Notes under the pieces: model-generated | Told to the model about the DNA's origin: nothing | Seen by the model: only the letters and a program-made list of their open reading frames with translations | Database searches by the model: none | Origin: Lutispora sp. | Lineage (GTDB): Bacteria; Bacillota; Clostridia; Lutisporales; Lutisporaceae | Assembly: GCA_030834765.1 (NCBI GenBank) | Contig: JAUQXG010000208.1 | Span: 1-8,727 of the forward strand | Length of the DNA stretch: 8,727 bases | Reading direction: 5' to 3' | In this document: positions 1 to 6,483 of the stretch, in pieces | Layout: every line of letters begins with the position of its first letter | Position numbering within the stretch: position 1 is the stretch's first letter | Translations under genes and position numbers: made by a program

Positions 1-495
1 CCCTTTTCTACTATCGAAAAAGCTTTGTCTAACAACTCCAATTTCCTTGAAGCCTAGCTGCTTATAAAGATTATGTGCTCTTGTATTATCTACCATTGAA
101 GTCAATTCAATTTTATTCAAATTCAACGATCTGAATAGAAAATCTATAAAATGATATAAAGCATCTTTCCCATATCCTTTGCCTTGTTCGACTTTCTCAC
201 ATATCTTTATACCGAACTCACATTTCTGATTTCTTAAACTCCAATCCGAATAATTTATTTCACCTATGGGTTTCATATTACTTTTGGTGCAAATAATAAA
301 TCTTTTATTCTCAGGAAAAATACTATAGTCTTCAGCTTGATGAATAACGTTTTTTCTGATAGATTCTTTGCTTTGCATTGTTCCAAAAGCAAATGTGGCG
401 TGCTCCATCATTTCTCCGTCATTCCACCATCTATATAAATATTCTTCATCTCCCACTTCTAATTGTCTAATAACAATATGCTTTCCTACGATCAT
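1..495 (-). CDS. GNAT family N-acetyltransferase, RimJ/RimL-like (3' end cut by window)
   Basis: This is an open reading frame of 165 codons that runs off the left edge without a stop, so the C-terminus (probably only some 10-20 residues) is missing. The start is ATG at 495, chosen because GAGGTGA lies 6 nt upstream; the nearby ATG at 500 meets a stop two codons later. The protein begins MIVGKHIVIRQL, the usual first beta strand of RimJ/RimL-type acetyltransferases. Acetyl-CoA binding motif A is seen as QGKGYG at residues 104-109 (Q-x-x-G-x-G), and motif B as N137, A140, Y144 and LGF at 147-149. GNAT enzymes transfer an acetyl group from acetyl-CoA to an amine on a protein or small molecule; the substrate cannot be read here. 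It is preceded by a 66-nt gap that carries a possible promoter. Family assignment is firm, function is not. Confidence 0.9.
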   Translation of the reverse strand, partial: MIVGKHIVIRQLEVGDEEYLYRWWNDGEMMEHATFAFGTMQSKESIRKNVIHQAEDYSIFPENKRFIICTKSNMKPIGEINYSDWSLRNQKCEFGIKICEKVEQGKGYGKDALYHFIDFLFRSLNLNKIELTSMVDNTRAHNLYKQLGFKEIGVVRQSFFDSRKG

Positions 496-512
496 GGCAT
501 GTCACCTCACAA

Positions 513-541
513 ATTATATGTTTACATAGTGTATTGTATAA
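513..541 (-). promoter_or_regulatory. Candidate sigma-A-type promoter for the left-edge GNAT
   Basis: Read on the minus strand, a perfect -10 hexamer TATAAT (518-513) lies 17 nt downstream of a poor -35, TTATAC (541-536). It sits in the gap before the left-edge GNAT and would give a leader of only about 10 nt before the SD. The -35 match is weak and TATAAT is common by chance in such AT-rich DNA, so this is only a candidate. Confidence 0.3.
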
Positions 542-561
542 ATGCTATAGATTAAGGCTTT

Positions 562-1068
562 CTAATATTTTTTAAAATGAAATCCTAATACTTCTATATT
601 GTCATTTTTATCTAACTTTTTATCATAGTTTTTTCGCAGCTGTATTAAGTTCAAGTGGTCAAATCCACATTCCTTATATAGTTTTATTGCACTTGTATTT
701 CTTGGTATCACATCTACAAACATTGCTACTACTTTTTTCTCAACCATTAATTCATCCAACTTCCCCATAGCAAATTTACCAATTCCATTGCCCCTATATT
801 GTTCCAATATAAACAAGTCCTCCAGCCATGCCACATTCTGACCACCAAATCTCACATAAAAAAAGCCTACAGGCTCATTATCTAAAAACACATTATATAC
901 AGTTCCCTGTTCTCTCCAATCCTTCAATGTTTCTTCAGATTGTTCATCCGTCTGCCAATATTCTTTAGGAGCATTATTCAATTTCCTGTGATAGTTCATT
1001 AATTCTGTGATCATCTTTACAGTAATTAAAAATAAATCCTCTGCTAGTTCATTAATAACAATGTTCAT
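562..1068 (-). CDS. GNAT family N-acetyltransferase
   Basis: This is a complete 168-residue single-domain cytoplasmic acetyltransferase. The start ATG has GAGG 8 nt upstream. The fold elements appear in order: an N-terminal helical segment (residues 1-52), the central strands NVFLDNEPVGFFYVRF (59-74), and WLEDLFILEQYRGNGIGKFAM (81-101), which is motif A with R92-x-x-G95-x-G97 for acetyl-CoA pyrophosphate binding. Motif B follows with N124, A127, Y131 and CGF at 134-136. The WLEDLFI strand is typical of the small-molecule (aminoglycoside/diamine-type) GNAT subgroup rather than RimI/RimJ, but the acceptor substrate is unknown. The lysine-rich tail (144-168) extends past the usual end of the domain. 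It starts 19 nt after the stop of the histidine phosphatase gene, so the two are almost certainly co-transcribed. Confidence 0.93.
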   Translation of the reverse strand: MNIVINELAEDLFLITVKMITELMNYHRKLNNAPKEYWQTDEQSEETLKDWREQGTVYNVFLDNEPVGFFYVRFGGQNVAWLEDLFILEQYRGNGIGKFAMGKLDELMVEKKVVAMFVDVIPRNTSAIKLYKECGFDHLNLIQLRKNYDKKLDKNDNIEVLGFHFKKY

Positions 1069-1087
1069 TTTTGATACCTCTTATCAT

Positions 1088-1636
1088 TTATAAATTTATA
1101 TCATGCATCCTATTGAAATCATATGCTTTATACTCTCCATTATCTGATGATAGCCTTAATATATTTCCATCTTGTGGCATACCTTCAAAATAAGCACCAA
1201 TACAACCAGTTGTACATTTGTGTCCAGATAATAAAATGTTTAATTCTCTTTTAGCAAATTCAACTTTAAGTTCATCCATGAAGTAAAAGACCCTTTTTAT
1301 ATAGCTATGAATTTCTTCAACGCCTTTATAAACACTAGAATCAGGAACTACTCCAACCATTTTTACCTCATCCTTTTTTAATCTATCAGCTTCTCCCAAA
1401 TCAAAAACATCAAGTCTCGTATCAATGATTGCTTTTGTGCCCGTTGCTATCTCAGCTGTTTGAATCGCCCTTTCTTGCGGAGAAGAGAATACAAAATCAA
1501 ATTTTATGTTTTTAAATTTGTCTTTTAAACATTCCGCTTGCTTTATACCATATTCATTTAATGGTAACCCCAACCTTCCTTGCAGTCTTCCGTCTTTATT
1601 CAAATCCGTTTGCCCATGTCTAATCACATAAATCAT
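1088..1636 (-). CDS. Histidine phosphatase superfamily protein (phosphoglycerate mutase-like)
   Basis: From the chosen start this is a 182-residue protein beginning MIYVIRHGQTDLN, the classic N-terminal strand of the histidine phosphatase (branch 1) family. Visible active-site residues are R6-H7-G8 (H7 is phosphorylated in catalysis), R56 in SSPQERAIQTA, E82 as likely acid, and H139 in LLSGHK. The family removes phosphate from sugars, nucleotides, cofactors or proteins; the substrate here is not readable. An in-frame ATG at 1672 would add 12 residues, but it has no SD, whereas ATG 1636 has GGGGGAGG 8 nt upstream and matches the family's usual first residue. Downstream, a GNAT gene starts after 19 nt, and upstream another GNAT ends 70 nt away. 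Length and motifs suggest an intact enzyme of the CobC/GpmB-like size class; true phosphoglycerate mutase activity is unlikely to be inferable. Confidence 0.92.
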   Translation of the reverse strand: MIYVIRHGQTDLNKDGRLQGRLGLPLNEYGIKQAECLKDKFKNIKFDFVFSSPQERAIQTAEIATGTKAIIDTRLDVFDLGEADRLKKDEVKMVGVVPDSSVYKGVEEIHSYIKRVFYFMDELKVEFAKRELNILLSGHKCTTGCIGAYFEGMPQDGNILRLSSDNGEYKAYDFNRMHDINL

Positions 1637-1644
1637 TGCTGCAG

Positions 1645-1652
1645 CCTCCCCC
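1645..1652 (-). promoter_or_regulatory. Strong Shine-Dalgarno that sets the histidine phosphatase start
   Basis: On the minus strand GGGGGAGG ends 8 nt before ATG 1636. It lies inside the longer in-frame reading that begins at ATG 1672. The site therefore argues for the shorter protein, which starts exactly at the family's conserved first strand. Confidence 0.75.
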
Positions 1653-1706
1653 AGTATATTCATAATGTTCATTAAGTACTATCAAGCAACCATGAAGCAA
1701 TAAAAT

Positions 1707-2171
1707 CTATTCATTTATTTGCTCCAAAATTACTCTTCTTCTGTAAAAACCATATTTTTTATAAAATCCTAGTGCATTTTCATTACCTTCTGCTACTCCT
1801 ATTATTTTTGTTTTTACTTGATTACTATTCAGCCATTCTAATGACTTATTCATCAATTTGTCTCCTAGTCCATACTTTCGATATTCTTCCTCCACAAAAA
1901 GAGAGTCAATCTCTCCGATTAAGTCCTTATCTATTGTACTGATACAATATCCAATATATATGGCCTTCTCTTTATCCTTAATTAAATCTATTTTAACCTT
2001 TAAATTTTCATCGTTAATAAACTTATTTTTTCTAACTTCAAACTTTAGATTTCTGAACTTATCAGAAAAATAAGTTGAGCTAGTCTCATGATGTTTGTTT
2101 AATTTCTCCCATAGAGGTTGTACTAAATCAAGTAATTCTCTACTTCCATTTACAAATTCAAGATCATCCAT
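1707..2171 (-). CDS. GNAT family N-acetyltransferase
   Basis: This is a complete 154-residue single-domain acetyltransferase with GGAG 8-9 nt before its ATG. The N-terminal third (LVQPLWEKLNKHHETSSTYF, residues 16-35, then FRNLKFEVRK) resembles a Firmicutes GNAT subgroup in which this helical segment caps the acceptor site; this recognition is from memory. IGEIDSLFVEEEYRKYGLGDKLM (85-107) is strand 4 plus motif A, with R98-x-x-G101-x-G103. Motif B is N130, A133, F136-Y137 and YGF at 140-142. The protein should be cytosolic and acetyl-CoA dependent; its acceptor is unknown. The gene is separated by 120 nt, with a long inverted repeat, from the HD gene upstream, and by 70 nt from the histidine phosphatase downstream, so it could be the first gene of a three-gene unit with that enzyme and the GNAT at 562-1068. 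Confidence 0.92.
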   Translation of the reverse strand: MDDLEFVNGSRELLDLVQPLWEKLNKHHETSSTYFSDKFRNLKFEVRKNKFINDENLKVKIDLIKDKEKAIYIGYCISTIDKDLIGEIDSLFVEEEYRKYGLGDKLMNKSLEWLNSNQVKTKIIGVAEGNENALGFYKKYGFYRRRVILEQINE

Positions 2172-2251
2172 ATATAGCTCTCCTTCACTAACCTAATGGT
2201 AATTTTCAAGTTTTATTCAAATAACAATTTAATAATAGCCTCTTGTTCCTC

Positions 2252-2285
2252 ATTTCATATAATCTCATCAGGTATTATATGAAAT
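2252..2285. repeat. Perfect 12-bp inverted repeat with 10-nt loop
   Basis: The arms ATTTCATATAAT (2252-2263) and ATTATATGAAAT (2274-2285) are perfectly complementary around CTCATCAGGT. The repeat begins 6 nt after the HD gene stop, in the gap before the GNAT at 1707-2171. As a minus-strand transcript the stem can grow by four more pairs, mostly U-G wobbles (UUUU against GAGG). No T-tract follows, so it is not a standard intrinsic terminator. It could be a 3' stabilising hairpin, a processing site or an operator. Confidence 0.6.
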
Positions 2286-2291
2286 AAAATT

Positions 2292-2792
2292 TCATTTTTC
2301 TAAAATAAAACGATTATATGCGATCTTTTTCCCTATAGATGTTTTGAAATTATCCTCAATGCATTTTTTTATCTTTTGTTGATCTTTTTGTATATCTAAT
2401 ACTGTTAAATTTTCTAATAAATCTGCTTCCCATTGTATTTGAAAATCAAGTCCATCAATTTTGGAAGGTGTGTGATGATTACCAATAATATAGCATATTC
2501 TTTCTATATCTTTTAAATCATAGCCTTCTTTTTCTAATATTTTTCTTGCTACCAAATGACCTTCCTTTTCCTGATATACCCCTTCTATTGAACCATATTT
2601 ATGTTGCGCTTCTACTGCACCAATATCGTGAAGTATCGCAGTAGTAGATATTAACTTCTTTTCTTCTTCACTTATATTTTCACCTTCCATGATATCTTCA
2701 GCATTTTTTAAAACCCTAAGCGTATGTTTTATTCCAAAAGGAATTTCTGCAAAGATTTCTTTCATTTGCCGGATAATGCTTTCGTTACACAT
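2292..2792 (-). CDS. HD domain-containing phosphohydrolase
   Basis: This is a complete 166-residue protein with GGAGG 6-7 nt before its ATG. It shows the metal-binding signature of the HD superfamily in order: H23 in GIKHTLRV, H55-D56 in AILHDIGAV, H79 in EGHLVA, H106-H107 in GNHHTP, and D124 in WEADLLENL. The full His and Asp set implies a working metal-dependent phosphohydrolase, acting on a nucleotide, (p)ppGpp-like or other phosphate ester; the family alone does not fix the substrate. The small size and absence of a second domain resemble stand-alone YfbR/YedJ-like HD proteins rather than HD-GYP regulators. There is no signal peptide or membrane segment. The gene sits alone between gaps of 104 nt (upstream) and 120 nt (downstream), so it may have its own promoter, although none is convincing. 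Confidence 0.93.
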   Translation of the reverse strand: MCNESIIRQMKEIFAEIPFGIKHTLRVLKNAEDIMEGENISEEEKKLISTTAILHDIGAVEAQHKYGSIEGVYQEKEGHLVARKILEKEGYDLKDIERICYIIGNHHTPSKIDGLDFQIQWEADLLENLTVLDIQKDQQKIKKCIEDNFKTSIGKKIAYNRFILEK

Positions 2793-2896
2793 AAATTACC
2801 TCCATTTAGGTTTTCGTCGATTTATCATATTTTTTATTTCATGATTTCATATAAAATATTTTATAACTGGTAGCTCTTATATTAAATAAAAACCCT

Positions 2897-3760
2897 TTAC
2901 TTAAACCAACATAATATTTCTTCAACTACCTGATTAGGTTTGTCCCAATGAATCATATGAGTTGCTCCATCAATCCGCTTTACCTTTGAGCCTGTACTGC
3001 TCTTAAATTTGTCAACTAAAATTTCCCTGATTTCACTCATAGACTCCGGTAGCGTACTTTGCAATAAATAGATTGAATTTGGCAAATTATCATAAATAGA
3101 ATTAGGTGGGTAAAGATACATTGATTTTATAGCCCCTCTCGCAGTAGAACCCTTTGCATGGTATTCATATTTACCCATCTCTACTCTTATTAAATCCCTT
3201 GAGGCTTCTTCTAATAAGTAAGACCATCTATTATAATTATTCTTTTCTACTTCAATATGCTCTTGTAAAGTATCAAAGCAGTATTCATCAAAGTCCCTTA
3301 TATAATAATCTATTTCACTCTGTAATGAATCTATCTTTTCTGATTTTGAAGCTCTATAATCGTAAAGGTCTGTCTTTATATAATATCCTCCATCTAATAG
3401 CATAGTCTTCATCACTTTTGATGAGTATGCCGCTATATAATGCAGTGCAATGTCTGCACCCCAAGAATGTGCCAATATATAAAAACTATTATCTGTTATA
3501 TGAGAAACAACTTTATCAATCCATCTTGTCATATTCGGCATTTCATAATCTTCTTCTTTTAAAAATCCAGGTGTTTTTCCATGCCCTGGTAAATCTATTG
3601 ATATAATATGATATTCATTCTTTAATAAATAGCCTAACTCAATAAAGCTGAGGCTCGTACTCCCCAATCCATGCAAACATACAATTATTGGATTTCTAGT
3701 GTTTCCCCACTGGTGGATTCTTGCCTCAATTCCCTCTTTATTCATATAAACTTCTTTCAT
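2897..3760 (-). CDS. Alpha/beta hydrolase fold protein
   Basis: From ATG 3760 this is a 287-residue cytosolic hydrolase. AAGGAG lies 4 nt upstream of that ATG; a longer reading from TTG 3778 would place this SD inside the gene, so the shorter form is preferred. ATG 3745 is also possible. Features in order are: oxyanion-hole loop HGLGS (residues 30-34), D56-LPGHG-K after strand 4, nucleophile elbow AHSWG with S99 (the first Gly of G-x-S-x-G is Ala), a helical lid of roughly residues 130-215, and the C-terminal catalytic His, H268, in GATHMIHWDKP. The usual acid after strand 7 is not obvious: YLLQSTLPES stands there, so D123 in LLLDGG is the candidate instead. The family covers esterases, lipases, epoxide hydrolases and proline iminopeptidases; no specific substrate is supported. 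It is flanked by gaps of 104 and 117 nt. Confidence 0.92.
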   Translation of the reverse strand: MKEVYMNKEGIEARIHQWGNTRNPIIVCLHGLGSTSLSFIELGYLLKNEYHIISIDLPGHGKTPGFLKEEDYEMPNMTRWIDKVVSHITDNSFYILAHSWGADIALHYIAAYSSKVMKTMLLDGGYYIKTDLYDYRASKSEKIDSLQSEIDYYIRDFDEYCFDTLQEHIEVEKNNYNRWSYLLEEASRDLIRVEMGKYEYHAKGSTARGAIKSMYLYPPNSIYDNLPNSIYLLQSTLPESMSEIREILVDKFKSSTGSKVKRIDGATHMIHWDKPNQVVEEILCWFK

Positions 3761-3845
3761 TTTTCTCCTTAAAAACAAATCTAATTGCTATTTGCAAACA
3801 TACTCATAGGGCCTTTCCCTTACCTCTTCTTATTAACTAATATTT

Positions 3846-3875
3846 AGTATATGAAAAATATATGAATTATCATAA
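3846..3875 (-). promoter_or_regulatory. Candidate promoter for the alpha/beta hydrolase gene
   Basis: On the minus strand TATACT (3851-3846, five of six to the -10 consensus) lies 18 nt downstream of TTATGA (3875-3870, three of six to the -35). It sits immediately after the stop of the GNAT at 3878-4441 and about 85 nt before the hydrolase start. The match is moderate and the DNA is AT-rich, so confidence is low. Confidence 0.3.
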
Positions 3876-3877
3876 AG

Positions 3878-4441
3878 TCAATATATCTGCATTTGGTTAT
3901 TTATTCTTGCCATAATTATAGAATCTTTGTAAATTCCATGCCCTATATATTTATCATCTTTTAATATTCCCTCTTGAGTAAATCCGAATTTCTTATACAA
4001 ATTTATGGCTCTTAAATTATCTGAATCCACCTCTAAAGTGGTTTTGATAATGCCTATATGATCTACCCACTTTATTAAAGTATCTATTAATTTATGTCCA
4101 ATCCCATAATTCCAAAAATCCTTCATAATAGATATCCCAAATTGTCCTTTATGCTTGTACCTATTGTAAGGAATCGTTGCAAATCCTAATGTTCCTATGA
4201 TTCTTCCATTTACTTTCGCAGTGAAGAATACTTCTATATCACTCTTTAACTTATTTTCAATATATTTTCTTTCCTCTTCTACACTCACATTAAACTCGCC
4301 AGGCTCTCTTATTAAAAAATCAGTTTCACTTTCAACTTGTTTTATAAAAGAAATTATTTCTTCCGCATCCGCTAACTGCGCAGATTCAATTGTTAACTCT
4401 CCTATGCTTAAATTATAGTGTTTTGAATGAATCATTGCCAT
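3878..4441 (-). CDS. GNAT family N-acetyltransferase
   Basis: This is a complete 187-residue acetyltransferase with GAGGTG 8 nt before its ATG. After a short N-terminal extension the GNAT fold starts at LTIESAQLADAEEII (residues 16-30). HKGQFGISIMKDFWNYGIGHKLIDTLI (97-123) is strand 4 and motif A, with the glycine pair G113-I-G115 and W110 where Q/R is more common. The W-x-x-G-x-G form is frequent in RimJ/RimL-like and L-amino-acid acyltransferase-like GNATs. Motif B is N142, A145, Y149 and FGF at 152-154, followed by EGILKDDKYIGHGIYKDSIIMARI, the usual C-terminal strands of this subgroup. The acceptor is unknown. It is preceded by a 149-nt gap that holds a possible gene remnant, and is followed by a 117-nt gap, so it may be transcribed alone. 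Confidence 0.93.
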   Translation of the reverse strand: MAMIHSKHYNLSIGELTIESAQLADAEEIISFIKQVESETDFLIREPGEFNVSVEEERKYIENKLKSDIEVFFTAKVNGRIIGTLGFATIPYNRYKHKGQFGISIMKDFWNYGIGHKLIDTLIKWVDHIGIIKTTLEVDSDNLRAINLYKKFGFTQEGILKDDKYIGHGIYKDSIIMARINNQMQIY

Positions 4442-4491
4442 TATATGATCACCTCTTTTAAATCTATATTTACCATACTAGATTATTCCTA

Positions 4492-4590
4492 TTAACCACA
4501 TGTTGCTAAAGAGGGAAATGAGTATCCAAGTTTTGTTGCAAATTCCTCTGTTGATTGATATGCAAGCACATAAGTTAGTAATAAATAACT
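4492..4590 (-). pseudogene. Possible gene-tail remnant in frame with the AAA ATPase
   Basis: Directly after the ATPase stop the same frame stays open for 32 codons before TAA (4494-4492). From GTG 4569 it reads VLAYQSTEEFATKLGYSFP and then SLATCG. The composition (acidic and basic helix followed by Gly-Tyr and Phe-Pro) looks protein-like rather than random translation of AT-rich DNA. No family is recognised. It could be the 3' tail of a deleted gene, an ancestral extension of the ATPase cut by a stop, or chance. There is no convincing SD for an independent start. Confidence 0.3.
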
Positions 4591-5340
4591 TTATTTCATT
4601 AGTACATCTAATATTTTCTGAGTATGATTAAGAAAATCCTTCATAACTTGATAATGTTCAGTTTCCTCATATCTAACTTCATGAAAGCCTTCTTTTATTT
4701 CATAAATAATAGCATTAGGATATGCCATAATAATGGGTGAATGTGTTGCTATTATAAATTGACTTCCCTGTAAGACCAACTCATGCATTCTAGAGATTAT
4801 AGTCATTTGTCTAATAGGAGAAAGAGCGGCCTCAGGTTCATCCAATATATATATTCCCTGATCTCTAAATCTATTTAAGAACAAAGTAAGAAATGATTCT
4901 CCGTGTGATTGATCATGCAATGAATGCCCACCATAGGAGTCTATAATCTTAGGGCCTATACCTCCTTCATCCAATTCATCAATATTAGTCGCAACATTAT
5001 AAAAACTTTCTGCTCTGAGAAAAAATCCATCCTTAGGCATGTTAACTCCCTTAATTAGTCTAATATAATTATGAAGGTTCGAATGAGTATCCCTGGATGA
5101 AAAGTTAAAATTCTTTGTTCCACCTTCAGGGTTGAAGCCATATGCAGCTGCCACAGCTTCCAAAACAGTTGATTTTCCAGTTCCATTCTCCCCTACAATA
5201 AAAGTAACGTTAGGATGAAATTTTAAATCAAACAAGTTATGTATAGCAGGAAGACAAAACGGATACTGAGAAAAAGAAGATATCTTATCTCGCTGCAATT
5301 CCATAGCCCTAATATACTGATTGATCATTTCTATATCCAT
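4591..5340 (-). CDS. Small AAA/ABC-like predicted ATPase (COG3910 type)
   Basis: This is a complete 249-residue soluble ATPase with AGGAG 8 nt before its ATG. The Walker A motif GENGTGKST is at residues 50-58, an ABC-signature-like QSHGESF at 144-150, Walker B YILDEPEAAL at 164-173, and the switch/H-loop ATHSP at 198-202. This order is that of ABC/SMC-type ATPase heads without a coiled coil or membrane domain. The combination SHGESF, DEPEAALSP and ATHSPI fits the stand-alone predicted ATPases of COG3910 as I remember them, whose cellular role is not established. It lacks a TOPRIM or other nuclease domain, so it is not an OLD-type effector. The flavoprotein gene ends 55 nt upstream and the two may share a transcript. 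There is nothing in the window that looks like a dedicated partner subunit. Confidence 0.93.
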   Translation of the reverse strand: MDIEMINQYIRAMELQRDKISSFSQYPFCLPAIHNLFDLKFHPNVTFIVGENGTGKSTVLEAVAAAYGFNPEGGTKNFNFSSRDTHSNLHNYIRLIKGVNMPKDGFFLRAESFYNVATNIDELDEGGIGPKIIDSYGGHSLHDQSHGESFLTLFLNRFRDQGIYILDEPEAALSPIRQMTIISRMHELVLQGSQFIIATHSPIIMAYPNAIIYEIKEGFHEVRYEETEHYQVMKDFLNHTQKILDVLMK

Positions 5341-5395
5341 ATGAAATTCTCCTAATAAACTTTAATTCATATTATTCTATAATTACGCTATGCGC

Positions 5396-6187
5396 CTAGG
5401 CAAAAAAATTCGAAACAATATTCCCTACAATCCTTGCAAGACTTACCTTTATAGAATTTGCATGATGAGGTACATAGTAGTGGCAGGTCTTTTCACTCCA
5501 TCCTTGGTCTTTCCAATAAAAATAATCGAATGTATCTTGTTCCTTCCTAGTTTTTCCCCAGTATATCTGCTGTACTTTAAATATCACAAGGGAATAGAAT
5601 GATGGGTATTCGGCTCTATGTCCATTGATAGTACAAAATAATTTATTAGCAATGCTTCTAATTTGATCGCCATGGCGATAGTTAATCTCATTATCTTCGA
5701 TAAAGGCACCCGTCTTGAAATTTCTTTGCGCAGAAACATGAAATCCCCATGCGCTTAGAGCTGATTTCATTGTTCTTAACCCATGATTTGATGTGCCAGC
5801 ACTGGAAGTTGTAACAATAACTGCAGTTTTATTGAAAAAGGCAGGTCGATGGCAGTGGAATGCCATGCGATCAATCCAATTTTTCATTACGCCATTTATG
5901 TCCTCAACATATACAGGACTTGCAAGTATTATCCCGTCAGCTTGACTAATTTTATCTCTAATATTTAAGAGTTCATCCTTTAAAGGACATAAATCTTCAC
6001 CCTTATCAAAGCAGATTCGACAACCTCTACAGAACTTAATATCTAAATTGGCTAGACATATTTGTTCAAACTCAACTTTTAGCTTTTTTTCAGTTGCAAC
6101 CTGTAAAAAAGCTTCCTCTATATATTTCACAATACGTTCTGTATTGCCACCTTTTCTACTGCTGCTAATAATAGAAATTACTTTCAT
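5396..6187 (-). CDS. Flavodoxin-fold NAD(P)H-dependent FMN reductase with Cys cluster
   Basis: This is a complete 263-residue protein with AGGAG 9 nt before its ATG. The N-terminus KVISIISSSRKGGNTERIV (residues 2-20) is the FMN phosphate-binding loop of the NADPH-dependent FMN reductase/flavodoxin-like family, and ADGIILASPVYVEDINGVMKNWIDR (83-107) is the second conserved flavin-binding stretch. Four cysteines, C53, C56, C59 and C67 (C-x2-C-x2-C-x7-C), match the compact cluster known from iron-sulfur flavoproteins (Isf), so a 4Fe-4S centre is possible but not shown. The C-terminal part (about 190-263), rich in Tyr, Trp and Phe and ending in a basic amphipathic helix, makes it longer than minimal family members; a similar tail occurs in some clostridial homologues as far as I recall. 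The likely role is electron transfer or reduction of quinone or nitro-type substrates in the cytosol. Confidence 0.9.
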   Translation of the reverse strand: MKVISIISSSRKGGNTERIVKYIEEAFLQVATEKKLKVEFEQICLANLDIKFCRGCRICFDKGEDLCPLKDELLNIRDKISQADGIILASPVYVEDINGVMKNWIDRMAFHCHRPAFFNKTAVIVTTSSAGTSNHGLRTMKSALSAWGFHVSAQRNFKTGAFIEDNEINYRHGDQIRSIANKLFCTINGHRAEYPSFYSLVIFKVQQIYWGKTRKEQDTFDYFYWKDQGWSEKTCHYYVPHHANSIKVSLARIVGNIVSNFFA

Positions 6188-6262
6188 GTTCTTAATCTCC
6201 TTTCCACCAAGTTATGAGATAAAGTAATTCTATTTACCAATCTAGATACTCCTAGTATAAGC

Positions 6263-6406
6263 CTAAAAGGAAAACTTCTCTATAATTGCTTCTCTATAAT
6301 TCTTTCCACCGTTAGAATAAATGCAAGGCTTATATCCTAGTTCTTTTAATTTGCTTAATAAATTAATGATTCCCTCGTACAATTCACCAACACTTTCAAT
6401 CAGCAT
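6263..6406 (-). pseudogene. HAD-type phosphatase fragment (47 codons)
   Basis: In the 296-nt gap after the S66 gene an open stretch of 47 codons reads MLIESVGELYEGIINLLSKL and then KELGYKPCIYSNGGKNYREAIIEKF. It matches the middle of HAD phosphatases: a cap-to-core helix (ELYEGIINLLSKLKELGY), the motif II strand with S31 in IYSNGG, and the helix after it. Motif I (the DxD nucleophile), motif III Lys and motif IV acidic pair are all absent, and stops bound it on both sides. GGAG lies only 2 nt before the ATG, so translation is doubtful. It is best read as the remnant of a deleted HAD gene. Its last codons contain a 14-nt tandem duplication (6275-6301). Confidence 0.65.
6275..6301. repeat. Tandem direct repeat, 13 bp with 14-bp period
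   Basis: CTTCTCTATAATT occurs at 6275-6287 and again at 6289-6301, separated by one G. The two copies lie in the 3' part of the HAD fragment. A 14-nt duplication shifts the reading frame and could be related to the loss of the rest of that gene, but the repeated codons also fit a normal HAD helix, so chance remains possible. Confidence 0.6.
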
Positions 6407-6483
6407 GTCTCCATATCACATTTATAAGATCTATGAAAAGCTATTTATAATTTCATCATTTGCAAATATTTAGTATCAAAACA

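Noticed and set aside
1637..1672. ATG 1672 as the start of the histidine phosphatase
   Set aside because: No SD precedes it, and the added residues MNIMNILGEAAA include the translated SD of the better start at 1636.
2219..2260. Short open stretch reading NEEQEAIIKLLFE in the gap below the HD gene
   Set aside because: Thirteen codons between two stops without a start or SD is too short to claim as a remnant.
2850..2865. 16-bp perfect palindrome TATAAAATATTTTATA before the HD gene
   Set aside because: It is made only of A and T in AT-rich DNA, has no loop, and is likely to occur by chance; no matched operator is seen elsewhere.
3761..3778. TTG start at 3778 for the alpha/beta hydrolase
   Set aside because: It would put the AAGGAG ribosome binding site inside the coding region and adds only FLRRK-type residues; ATG 3760 directly follows that site.
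3785..3823. Short open stretch reading EEVRERPYEYVCK in the gap before the alpha/beta hydrolase
   Set aside because: It looks charged and protein-like, but 13 codons bounded by stops with no start cannot be separated from chance.
4490..4580. Possible integron attC-like core sites (ATTAAC at one end, GTTAGTA at the other end of the gap)
   Set aside because: Neither fits the full RYYYAAC/GTTRRRY cores, there are no internal paired boxes, and other gaps lack matching sites.
4591..5340. ATPase as part of an OLD/Gabija-like or ABC transporter defence system
   Set aside because: There is no TOPRIM, helicase, nuclease or membrane partner beside it, and the short stand-alone form fits the COG3910-type predicted ATPases.
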